A DNA stretch of 64,000 nucleotides. Origin: Coprinopsis marcescibilis. Lineage: Eukaryota; Basidiomycota; Agaricomycetes; Agaricales; Psathyrellaceae. The stretch spans positions 62,001 to 126,000 of the forward strand of contig ML210193.1 of NCBI GenBank assembly GCA_004369085.1, written 5' to 3'. Made by a program: the position numbers and the translations under genes. Below the pieces are notes generated by a model, which saw only the letters and a program-made list of their open reading frames with translations, did no database searches and had not been told where the DNA came from. Position 1 is the stretch's first letter; every line of letters starts with the position of its first letter. Positions 37,400 through 47,400 of this stretch are shown here, piece by piece.

Positions 37400-37856
37400 A
37401 GTTTTTGCCTTATCTGATACCATCATTCACCACCATCGCGGACGATATGTCTCCAGATTCAATCACTCGCATTATCCTACTGAATCGCATCTTCTTAGTA
37501 AACGGCCTTGTAATAATAGTACGATTTTGTAATTGTAGTTTTCCACAGGTCCGAGGATATAAGGTCGAGGCACAGAACTTGGAAGCGTTTAAGGTGCCGT
37601 TCCGGACTTGTCATGGGTGGGGAGCCGGAAGAGGGATTCGGGTTCACAGGGGTCTGGACAGACGGAGCAGGTCAGGCTGTCGGTTTGAGCTGACGTGCGA
37701 GAAGCATGGGGACCAGACATCGTAAAGCAGTAACTGTCCGAGAGGCATGAGAAACGATCAAGCATTTTAATCAAGTGAGGGGTGGGTATTATATTGTGAG
37801 TAGGTTAAATTGTTACTGTAGAGTTTGGGCCAGTGGATAGGTCCTTGGACATACGC
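37400..37856. other. Convergent 3' flanks
   Basis: Lies between the ends of the P450 and the first SRPBCC gene. No gene seen. Confidence 0.5.
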
Positions 37857-38531
37857 CTAATGCTGCTGCTCGGCGCGTTGTTTGAGCGTCTCGGCCATAA
37901 CATGGAAGCCTGACGACAAAGCCGACCCCAGCACCCACTTGACGATATAGGCCAGTGCACCTCGAAATACTTCCTGCGTCTCGTATTTCGTCCGACCGTC
38001 GGGGAGTCGAGTCAGGGTCTGCCACCGTTCGCTGTGGAGGAGCCAAGAAGGGATGGAGCCGGCTGTTTCCCATGCTACACGGTAGTTTTCGCGGTCAATG
38101 ACAGTTGTCTCTGCGAAGACCTCCAGACGGCCGTAAAATGCGGGGGTGTCCATTGTTGGAGGGATGTTCACTGAGATTGCGAGGAATTTTCCTTCGGTTA
38201 GGGTTTGGTCGGGGTGGGGGCTCCGGATTTGGTGACTATGGTTTGGTTGGGCCTGGTCCACTGGGGTTTGAAATGCGTATTAGGGGGTTGACAGAGGAGC
38301 TTACACAAGCGGGTTCCTGGGCAGGGGTGGTCAGTGTTGTGAGTACAGTTTACTCGTAGTTGGTATGTAGGTCATACGACCGTAAGTAGGAGTAACTTGC
38401 CATTCAGTGTACGAATTGAAATCTGTTAGGATCTTCCAAACTCTATCTCGTGGGGCATCGATGATGATAGATACGACTGCTGAGAAGACGCCGTCTGACA
38501 GTAGAGGAGGGGCCCGTGTGTGGCGAGGCAT
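37857..38531 (-). CDS. SRPBCC (START/Bet v1-like) fold protein, copy 1
   Basis: Three exons: 38401-38531, 38305-38316, 37857-38235; 522 nt, 173 residues. The start MPRHTRAPPLL is followed by VSIIIDAPRDRVWKILTDF, the typical first strand and helix of polyketide-cyclase/START-like (SRPBCC) proteins that hold hydrophobic ligands. The 12-nt middle exon completes the Trp codon and encodes NPLV, a motif expected right after this helix (YTEW-NPLV). The first intron begins GCAAGT (GC-AG type); the sister gene has GT at the same place. The C-terminal part is GALAYIVKWVLGSALSSGFH and an amphipathic helix. Ligand or reaction unknown. It is a tandem duplicate of the gene at 39016-39672. Confidence 0.82.
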
Positions 38532-39015
38532 ATCGTTTCCTGGAAACGGGAGCGTAATGAGGTCAGTCGCGGTACAAGGTGGAGGCCTTTGGCAGCGGCG
38601 TATGTGCTCATTTATAGGAGCTAGTAGCACTGGTATGCGCAGCAGCGAAATTGTGACTCGCAGGCATATTATCGTTGCGCTGTAAGCCGACGAGTATGCA
38701 GCATATTGAAACTCTGTCGGAACCGAGATGTCCACGCTGCACGGGTAATTAGTAAAGCTATAGAGAAGTTCAGTGATATTAGAATAGGCCCTAGAAGATG
38801 TGATCAATGTGTTTTGCTTCACCCTTCTGGATGAAGTAGTTGTTTGAATTGTGAACTTTGTCGTCGGGAACAAAGGAGGGACGGTGAAATCCGAGGAGAT
38901 CGGCAAATGCCGGTTTGGAGAAAGCCCTGGTTTCATCGGTTCGATTCTCTATGCTGCCCGTTTTAATCAAGAGATTCTTTAAATTCCAAACTGAAAAGAT
39001 ACCCTAATGTCCTAA
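38532..39015. other. Intergenic between the two SRPBCC genes
   Basis: Probable promoter of copy 1 and 3' flank of copy 2. An open frame continues upstream of the chosen start of copy 1 but shows no family similarity. Confidence 0.5.
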
Positions 39016-39672
39016 CTATGCAGGACGTTGATACGTTTCTTCTGCTCGAGCCTTCAAAGTCTCCGCCATCGCCACAAAGCCCTTTCCCAACTTCTTCCGC
39101 TGGATCAACTTCACAACATGAGCTAGCACTCCCGTGAACTCTTCAAAAGTGTGGTACTTGGTCTGACCATCCCCTTCCGCAGTCAGAATCTGCCAGCGTT
39201 CAGCATAGAGGAGCCATTTCGGTACAGGCCCCCAAAACTCCCAAGCGAGTCGGTGGTTAACCGCGTCGGCCTCGGTAATCCGCTCGAATGCCCAGGCCTT
39301 TTGGAAGAGGGTTGGTTTGCCCATTGTTGGGGGGAGGTGGACTTCCGAGATGTTGAGGAAGAGGCCGGTGGTCAAGGCGTCGTCGGGGAGTGGGTTTCTA
39401 TCAGAGTCGACGAGGTTCTGTGCTCGTCTAGGCGTCGCACGAAGTTATTGGAATGGTCGCTTATGCGTCGCAGGGCACGGGTTAGGGGGGCTTACACAAA
39501 AGGGTTCCTAGATCTCGATAGGTGAGTTGGTTTATGGACTAGGTTTATGTGCGTCGCACCATTCGCGATAAGACTTGAAGTCGGTGAGTATCTTCCATAC
39601 ATGGTCGGGAGGCGCGTTGATAACACTTGATGCAGATACAGAGAACACCGCGCCTGACTGATTCTCCGACAT
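39016..39672 (-). CDS. SRPBCC (START/Bet v1-like) fold protein, copy 2
   Basis: Three exons: 39560-39672, 39496-39507, 39016-39427; 537 nt, 178 residues. Begins MSENQSGAVFSVSASSVINA, then PPDHVWKILTDFKSYREW, the 12-nt exon encoding NPFV, and VRAQNLVDSDRNPLPDDALT. The rest aligns along its length with copy 1: PTMGKPTLFQKAWAF, WLLYAERWQILT, YHTFEEFTGVLAHVV and FVAMAETLKARAEE. Intron positions are identical. It belongs to the same ligand-binding superfamily; function unknown. The acceptor at 39427 was picked because the nearer AG breaks the frame. Confidence 0.85.
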
Positions 39673-39983
39673 ATTTAGCGGCTGTTAGCTGCTGGACGGA
39701 TGTCGAGGATGGTGGCAGGGTTAAGAGTGGAGACAATGGATCTGTCCCACGGACTGACACAGAACACGCGCAGCGGAGTCGATGGCAGGCTATTCCGAAT
39801 GGGATAAACAATCTACGTTATTCCCGATACAATGTTCAAACGAGGTACAAGATGTGGGGTCGAGTCGGTAAGTATGATATGATACAATGGGTGATGCGGT
39901 TCTACTGTGATAGGGCTACAATCTAGGAGTCCTTCAACGATTCAATGGTCTCTGTCGTGTCGACTACGGCGGCTAGCAACCAA
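39673..39983. other. Short intergenic stretch
   Basis: Promoter of SRPBCC copy 2 and the 3' flank of the next minus-strand gene. Nothing else seen. Confidence 0.5.
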
Positions 39984-40555
39984 CTACTCAAGGTCAGACT
40001 CGGACGCGTCGGAGGCACGACGGAGGTGGGTGCGCCTGGAGGACCTGACGTTGTAATCCCAGTTCTGGCCCATCTCCTCGCCCGAGATCCTGACCTTTTC
40101 GCGGCCCTTGCACTTGAACTTGCCCTTGCTGCCGCGGCGCTTCTTCATGGCGCCTTTGGGTCCCTTTTCGGTGAGGCTGTTATCGCTGGAGATGCCGCCG
40201 TCGCTCTCGGATGCTGCGGCGTCGGTGCTCTCGGAGGGGACACCGCCGAGCTCTGTGGCGGGTCCAGGAACGATGGGGGTGCCGTTGTTGTCGAGGGTCT
40301 GAGCCTCTTCGACGATGATGGCGCGCATGTCGATGAGCCCGGCTTTGAGCTTGCTGAGCTCGAGCTCGCGGTGGTAGATGTCCTCGAGGAGGTCGTTGTA
40401 GGATTCGATCTTGAACTTGTGGTCGCGGGTCGCGTCGCCGGGACTGACCAGACGTTCCTGTGTCGTTGGGTTAGCAGGAGCGTATAGGGGTGAGAGGTAG
40501 GGCTTACATCAAGAACGGGGATCATGGGTGGTGCGGGGACGCTGACGAGTGACAT
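39984..40555 (-). CDS. Small charged protein, unrecognised
   Basis: Two exons: 40508-40555 and 39984-40457; 522 nt, 173 residues. The N terminus is MSLVSVPAPPMIPVLDERLV, followed by a helical segment (FKIESYNDLLEDIYHRELEL, SKLKAGLIDMRAIIVEEAQT), a Ser/Glu-rich acidic linker, then a basic stretch KKRRGSKGKFKCKGREKVRI that looks like a nuclear-localisation or nucleic-acid-binding signal, and an acidic Ser-rich tail (RRASDASESDLE). The intron has GTAAGC and ACACAG ends. Codon use is strongly C/G at third positions, supporting the frame; a 180-codon antisense frame is a shadow of this. I do not recognise a family. Confidence 0.75.
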
Positions 40556-41524
40556 GGTTATCGTTGGCAAGTGAGGGAGTGAAAGGCAAAGTGAAGGGTG
40601 TTTAGTGTTCAAAGTGGGTTGGTTGGATTTCCGAACTCGAAGACGAAGGGAATGCGATGCTGTAGGTTAACTGGCCGTTCGAGCATCTTTTATAGCTTTG
40701 GGTAGGCCCTATACGTGCGTCCGTTCATATGTAAACGCGTGTATGCATCGAGATGCTGTTTCCCTCCGATGTTCAAGGTTTGTTGCCTCGAGGGAACAAC
40801 GAGCCTCGTGTGTTTAGTGAGGTGCGGTGTGAAAGTAGTAACATTGTGTGCTTGCTACTTACGTGTATTTGGAATTGGCGCTGAGAACACGCAGGAACAA
40901 GGGCGATCGTGACGTGAAGAAGGAAACGATATTTATATAATTAGGGGACCTGGGTATACGTCCCGAGTGGCGAGTCAGTTGAGCGTACGAGATTGGAAGG
41001 TGGATGAAATTTTGCTTTGGGTCTACAGATGACAAGATGACCTGCTACATCACAAATAGCCTACATAATTTAAAAAAGGGAGGATAAAACGCCAAGTATG
41101 AAAGATAGGATATGTAGACCGTCACAGTATGTCAGATGACACTGCGACTGCCGTGAAGGGGAAGAGATATGATCGTTATCGAAAGGAAGAGTTGGGAGGA
41201 GTTGGCGAGGCTACTCTAGAATTGGCAAGTCGAGGTTCAAGTCGGAATTGCGGGCCTGAGACGGGGATAGAGTGACATTAAGGGTCGACATAAGGCAGCC
41301 ACCAAAAAGCACGTTTCCAAAGTTTCTATTGTCGCTGATGGAAATTGCATGTGCAGGCAGAAGGAACCGTGTCTATAGTCGGATGACCCTAGAAGCCGTG
41401 GAATTGATGCAAGGACCTGGGAGATCGAGAGCGAAAGCGCGTTCTTTGACTTTATTCATCCGGGTGGAAGAAGTCTTCGGTGTCGAGAAGATTGCGTTGA
41501 GTCGTAAAAGGAACCAGTCCTTGT
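40556..41524. other. Intergenic, no supported gene
   Basis: Holds the promoter of the gene starting at 40555 and the 3' flank of the gene ending at 41525. No frame with gene character was seen. Confidence 0.5.
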
Positions 41525-41989
41525 CTAATCCTCCTCGGGTATTATGTTTAACGCGATGGAGGATCGACGGCTGTGGCCGCGCTTGCCGTTGGAAGGGTGC
41601 GTGGTGCGCTTGGGGGATGACTCGGCACCGGCGGTGGAATAAAGGGAGTAGGGATCAGAGCTCAGGGAGCTAATGTCAATCATGCTGGAGTATGGGGAGT
41701 TGAGAGGGGAGTTTGAGAGCGAACCGCTCGCAGACTGTTTTTTGGGTTAGAAATTTGAAGTGGCACATAAAATAGCGGGAAAGCTTACGGAAGAAGGGCT
41801 GGAACATGGGGAATCGAAGGATTGCCAATTCTTTCGGGCTGCGGAGCTCTTGACGATGGCGAGGCGCTGTTGGCGTTGTACCTCGGATTCGACGAATTGG
41901 AGTTGCCTTCCTCGCTCGTCAAAGCGACTGGTGGAGATGTAGGTAATGATGGGGGAAGGTGCGGATGAGTAAAGGGAATCGTTGAACAT
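41525..41989 (-). CDS. Small Ser-rich protein, unrecognised
   Basis: Two exons: 41789-41989 and 41525-41734; 411 nt, 136 residues. Starts MFNDSLYSSAPSPIITYIST, then a helix RQLQFVESEVQRQQRLAIVK, a Ser/Pro-rich part (SLSNSPLNSPYSSMIDISSL) and a basic end with RRSSIAL, a good match to a PKA/AGC-kinase site, before NIIPEED. Junctions are canonical (TCC/GTAAGC and AACAG). The composition is regular across both exons, which supports the model, but there is no recognisable domain. Likely a short regulatory or disordered protein; no function assigned. Confidence 0.7.
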
Positions 41990-42928
41990 GGCTGGCTTGG
42001 TGGTTGGAAGTAAAGGGCACGGGTGGTTGGGATCAGGAAGAGTCAAAGGTTCAGGGTATTTGAGTGTGAGCAAAGTGATACTTGAGCGACACGAGGCGGA
42101 ATCATATTCACCTTCCTGTATATATTTGCGCTGGGTCCGCACGGATGACTCATCAGCGCTTTGCTTGATTGAGCGTGCTTCTCCATGATTTTTGCCGGAA
42201 ACAGAATTTTATGACGAAGACTTACGGCCACGGCAATATTAGCCTGAGCTGACCTGTGAAAGTGCTGTGATTGGGGTCGTTCTTACCCAAATTGCTTTGT
42301 TAATGTCCTATGAATTACCGATCCATCGTCCGTTCTGCATAGCAATCAATTAGTAACTGCTTACGCGTCTACGGGTAAATGGAAAGCGCTTACACGTTTG
42401 TCCCTCGATGAATTGGTACTCATCGATAGCATTGGCCTTTGTCAACTAGTCTTTGTGTTCCATGGACTTGCCAGAAACGCTGATATGGAAGCAGGCTAGG
42501 TGGTTCGACGATTCCACGCTCGTGCGCCCATAATCACGCCCAAATGATGCAGAGAGACCAGTAACCAGGGTAAGCGCCTATTTTCCATCGATGGAAGACC
42601 GATGAAGGTCGAGGTGAAGGCTTTTTGGGCGCGTCGGCCAAGAAAGGAAGGTTGTTCGGCGCCAAGGCGGGACAATCTCGCCGGAAAAACACATGGGCGT
42701 GGGAAGGAGTTTCCCAGGACGGACAAGAGCATGTGAAATGTTCTAGCACATTCCAGTGTCTCCTTTCACATTGGAGCATTCCCTCTATTGCTCGGGACCA
42801 AGGTCTGACGAACTGAGCAGAATCGTCGAGAATGGGGCTGTTTCTGTTAAAATGTCAGACCTTTGGCCAATCTAATCTTGCTCACTTGCAACCTGCAACC
42901 TTATCACCCAACGACGACCACGACAGCA
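41990..42928. other. Divergent promoter region
   Basis: Separates the small minus-strand gene from the BAG-domain gene. No supported gene. An in-frame upstream ATG for the BAG gene exists at 42863. Confidence 0.5.
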
Positions 42929-44143
42929 ATGTACAGCTTACCGTATAGCTCGTTTTACGACTACAACACACAACCTAACGTAGGCTTTGGCAGCCCGTAT
43001 TCTAAAGCCGCTTACTTCCCTAAAGCACAGTCTTATTATCCACGACAGGGAGGATGGGGTGGATATCGGCCCCAGCAACCCGCGGATGATCCGTACGCTC
43101 AAGCCCGCGCCCGCGCACTGGCTGAACAGCGTGCACGGAAGGCCCAGTGGCTCCCGGATGAGGTCGACGATGACCAGGACGACGATTGGGAGTATAACCA
43201 ACTAGGGCCTCGCGAGCGGATGTATCTTGATGCTCGACGGCGTCAGCAGGAGCTGGAGAGGCAGCAGAAGGACCAAGAGCTTGCGAGGAAGAGGGAGTTG
43301 GAGGACCGGAGATGGCAAAATCAGTTGGAACAGAAGCAGAATGAGGAGGATGCGCGGCGACAGAAAATTCTTGAAGAGCAGAGGAGGGTTCATCGGGAGA
43401 AAGAGGAAGCCCGACAACGCGCCAAAGCCGCGAAGCGAGAGGTAAGACTCGACTCTTTATCGGGGTTTAGGCGACGTTCTGATGAGAATTGGTATCAGGC
43501 TCGAGCACGCTCTCGTGGTCGTTCACCCTCCATTCCACGAACGCCTACACCCAAAGCGAAGACTCCAGAACCTGAAGCTCCACCGGCCCCAGTATACGTC
43601 GAATCCCACGAGCATGCAGCTTCCCGCATCCAAAATCAATATCGCATCCACAGGTCGTTCAAGGCCATTGCCGACTTGGAGAAACAATTTGACGACTCCA
43701 AGTCCCATTTTACCTTCCCCACCACCATTGACTTCCAGAAACCTGGTTCGGAAGACGGTCACATATCTGTCTTTGTCTCTCGTTCGCCAGACGACGAGTC
43801 GAGCGCCATGGATGTGGACAATCTTCCGGAAGGGAAGCTTGCATTCACGTCGAGTAACTTTGGCATTCATGGATACCTGGAGTCGATGCTCAAACTCTTG
43901 ACGAAGCTGGATGGAGTTGAGAGCTGGGGTAGTAAGGCCGTTCGGACGAGGAGAAGAGACGTGGTGAAGAAGATTGAGGCGGAGATTGCCAGAGTCGATG
44001 CATATTGGAAAGGAGCTTGGCACAATTACTTGGTGTCGCAGCAGCGAGCTGATGATACCCAGCAAGATCAGCAGCAGGATGGACAGGTTGAGGAGAAGCA
44101 ATCGAAGCCAACCAGAATCCCCGTTGAAGGGTCAGACCCATGA
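42929..44143 (+). CDS. BAG-domain protein with IQ motif
   Basis: Single exon, 404 residues from the ATG at 42929; an in-frame ATG at 42863 would add 22 residues, but MYSLPYSSFYDY has the better context. The N terminus is Tyr/Gly/Gln-rich, then residues about 80-170 form a very charged Arg/Gln/Glu coiled coil (RRRQQELERQQKDQELARKR). AASRIQNQYRIHRSFKAIAD (about 230-249) is an IQ-type calmodulin-binding motif. Residues about 315-370 (YLESMLKLLTKLDGVESWGS, VRTRRRDVVKKIEAEIARVD) look like a BAG three-helix domain, which in other proteins binds the Hsp70 ATPase domain as nucleotide-exchange factor. The acidic Gln-rich tail follows. Family assignment from motif reading. Confidence 0.8.
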   Translation: MYSLPYSSFYDYNTQPNVGFGSPYSKAAYFPKAQSYYPRQGGWGGYRPQQPADDPYAQARARALAEQRARKAQWLPDEVDDDQDDDWEYNQLGPRERMYLDARRRQQELERQQKDQELARKRELEDRRWQNQLEQKQNEEDARRQKILEEQRRVHREKEEARQRAKAAKREVRLDSLSGFRRRSDENWYQARARSRGRSPSIPRTPTPKAKTPEPEAPPAPVYVESHEHAASRIQNQYRIHRSFKAIADLEKQFDDSKSHFTFPTTIDFQKPGSEDGHISVFVSRSPDDESSAMDVDNLPEGKLAFTSSNFGIHGYLESMLKLLTKLDGVESWGSKAVRTRRRDVVKKIEAEIARVDAYWKGAWHNYLVSQQRADDTQQDQQQDGQVEEKQSKPTRIPVEGSDP

Positions 44144-44485
44144 CAATCACGGATGGCATATCCTCCTTTTCCTTTCTTGTATTATTAACGAACGGACGTG
44201 TATCTACTCTGTATTTAACCGGTGTACACTATTGCACTATCAATCTTTACAGTTCTATCCAAACCAGACAACGTAAGACAGGAATTCAGTACTCTGTGAC
44301 GTCATTGGCGCTCATTAAGTGAACGCGGTCGCGTTGTTTGTCTGAAGCTTGCGATGATCACAGCATCACGGGATTCGATCCCACGTGCAACTTTTTTGAG
44401 AATGATCGAGTTTCTGCCGCGCTGCATAGATTCAAAGCTTTCCTCCTCATTCTCTCAACCCACTTTATGTTCTCTTAATATCAAA
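44144..44485. other. Intergenic, UTP10 promoter
   Basis: Short region between two same-strand genes. It has a palindrome-like GGGATTCGATCCC near 44371, not part of any tRNA I can fold. Confidence 0.5.
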
Positions 44486-47400
44486 ATGGTCGGTACATTA
44501 GCAGAGCAACTAGCAAAAAATGCGTTCCTGAACGCAGCACTCTACGTCGATCGTAGCAGACGAAAACCACCTGCTTCATACCTATGGACCGGACGGGACG
44601 CAGACAAATACGACCTTGAAACGATCCACGCACTCGGGGTGAATGCTTTCATACATTTGGCGAACGTTTGTCCTGCTCTGGAGGCATACGAAGAACCCCT
44701 GTTCTCTGAACGGGCAAAGGCCACGGATCGAACTCTGCTCAGTCCAGATGCAATCGAAGAGCTGGACAAATCTATATCCGGAGCACTGGCGTTGCTGGGT
44801 CCCTATTTGATGGATGCACCGACTGGAAAAGCTTTGGAATGGCTTGTGAGGAGGTTCAGGTGAGTACTTTCTCGTCTGAATTCGGGAAATGGGGTTCCTT
44901 CTTACGCGAACATCTTTCCAACATAGGATACATGAATACAACATCGACGCTCTCATGACACTATTCTTGCCCTATCATGAAACACCCCATTTCACGAAAA
45001 TGATCTCTATCCTGGAACTCAAGTGGGTCGCTTGGGATCTGAGATGAATTCCGGCAATCTAATGGCACATGCTTGTTTACAGGCCCAACACTCGATGGGG
45101 TTTCCTCATTCCCTACAAGACGGCGGCACAGAATGTCCCTCGCGTCTCCCTCGTTTCGGAGATGCTGAGAAACGGCGATGTTGCTCGCTTCGTGGCCGCC
45201 CTGCTTCCTGATGCAGTCAAGGAGGGCCGTGTGCACCGTACACTTTTGGCATTCAATGCCGCGACTATCCACGAGTTTATCAAGCGGAGCAAGAGTCTGG
45301 ACGAGGGAACCGTCGCATTTTTGCTACCCTCTCTTTTGGAGCCGTTGCAGCTAAAATCAGAGCATCCTTCGAAAGACACCATTGTATGTTCTGTCTCCAT
45401 TTTCCTGAATCATATTTTGACTGTCAGCGGCATGTTGCTCTTAGTTGGGAAGCTACATCTTGTTGGCAACGCTTTCCCAAAAATGCGATTTGGCATCGCC
45501 TGCGCTTAAGGTTATTCTCAGCACAATGGCTGCGACTGCACATAGCGTGCCCACGAAGAATTTCGTTAGCGCCGCGGTTGCCGTCTGCCAACCACAAACC
45601 GAGCTTGAGAAGCTGTCCGATTCCACTGCAACACAGATCTTACGACTCAAGTAAGTTCTCATTCTGTATTGGGCGGAATGGTCATTTATTTATCTCGATT
45701 TTAGGGGCATCAATGAAGAAGTCACGGCTGCCTGCAAGTGGCATGGCAGTGAGAAACTGCTTTTGCCTCTCATCACGAGGTGCTGCTCCAAGTATGTTGT
45801 CGCTGGTTTTGAATAGCGTGTTCTTTCCGTACTCATCGCGGTGCCCTCAGATTGTCAGATCCAGATGTAACCGAGTTCCTGGAAGATCTGGTCGCGACAT
45901 CGGCTGTCCCCGAAGCCGCCCTCGTTCGCCTTGCGACTTTGCTGATAAAGAAGGCTACCGCTGCTGAAAGCTCGTTGTCGGAACGTCGGCTGTTGGGCAT
46001 TGTACAGCAGCGGCACCCCGCAGTTGTTCAGCATGTGACCAAGGAGATTATAGAGGAGGATGAAGACCTCAAGGACGCGATTGAGCAGTTGGTTTTGTCG
46101 TTGTCAATCGTAAGATGTTTGCCGCGTTGTTTGAGATATTTGGCACTGACAGTAGCTTTGATGCTCAGGACATACCCACAACGCAGGTCACTGCTAATTT
46201 GGACATTGTTGTCGCATCCACTCATGCCGACTCGAACGTACGGGCTATTGCTGTCAAAAAGCTTATGGCATCCGGTTTACCAGATGAAGAGATGGTGTGT
46301 ATGTTTGCGCATTGGGGGCAGCAGATAATTAACGTCGTTTTAGCAATCTATTCGCAGTGCTCTTCTTGCTCGACTGTTCGACCATGACGTCGAGGTTTTG
46401 GAAGCTCTTTACGACAACCCCAAGGCGCTCGTCCAAGCACTATCTTCGAACGCGTCGGAATATGTTGACGCACTTTCAAAGGCCATCGCATCTCCTGGAG
46501 CAAAGCCCAAGCGAGCTGTTCTCCGCCTCCATCTCGCCTTCCTTACGGATCACGCATTGGCTACTCTCAACGCGGCTGAGCAGGAAGACTGCTTCCAACG
46601 CATCTTCTTCCCATTCTTGCTATTCTCTAAACCAAGGCAGCATACAGCGGAGATGGTTTGGGACTCGATCGCTGAGAAGTACTCGAAGACGTTTGAGCTG
46701 ATCAAAGGAGTAGCAGACCTTTGGCTGGAACAGAAGAGCTCGGAGCGGAGTATTGATACTATGGTGACTCTGAACAATGTTATTGCTTCAAAAATTGCTT
46801 GTGAGTTGCTTTCGGTTTGTATCTTGTCAGGGTGCTGATCGCTCGCGTTAGCCAATATCATCAAATCCGACAACTTCAGCAAGCAGGTTGAGAACATCCT
46901 TAGCAAGCTCAAGGACGAAAATCCATGGACAAGATCGCTTGCGCTTCTCATCGTTCGCTTCCTGGTCGAACAACTGTCAGACTCTCACCAACTGCAAGTT
47001 GGTAAAGCCGTTTTGGAGTCCTTGAATCTTGAATCGTTGCCTAGCGTGGAAGACCTCGCTGAAGGACAATCGTTTGAAGAGGTCAGTGGAACTACTTGAT
47101 TGTCGCAGTCGTGGTTTGACACAACGTTTCAGGCGGTAAACAGTGACACAGTCGGGAAGCTTGTCGTTGCCAAACCCCAGAGCAAAACAACGCAAGGCTG
47201 GCTGCAGATCTCAGTTATTGCATCAGTCGCCAGGATTTCCAAGGCGGTCAAGAAGTCGATCGATTGGTTCAAGAATGTTGACAAGGTGAGTTTCAAAGTT
47301 TTCGGCCCTTCCATGTGGTTCTCACACGGATTTTAGACCTCTGAAGAAGCGTATGAGTGTTACATGGCCACCGTTCGACGAATCTACAAGTTGTCCAGTT

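Noticed and set aside
39945..40487. Plus-strand frame of 180 codons
   Set aside because: Antisense shadow of the GC3-rich 173-residue gene on the minus strand, which has a clean intron and start.
44365..44390. tRNA-like B-box in reverse orientation
   Set aside because: No matching A-box, anticodon arm or acceptor stem could be drawn around it.
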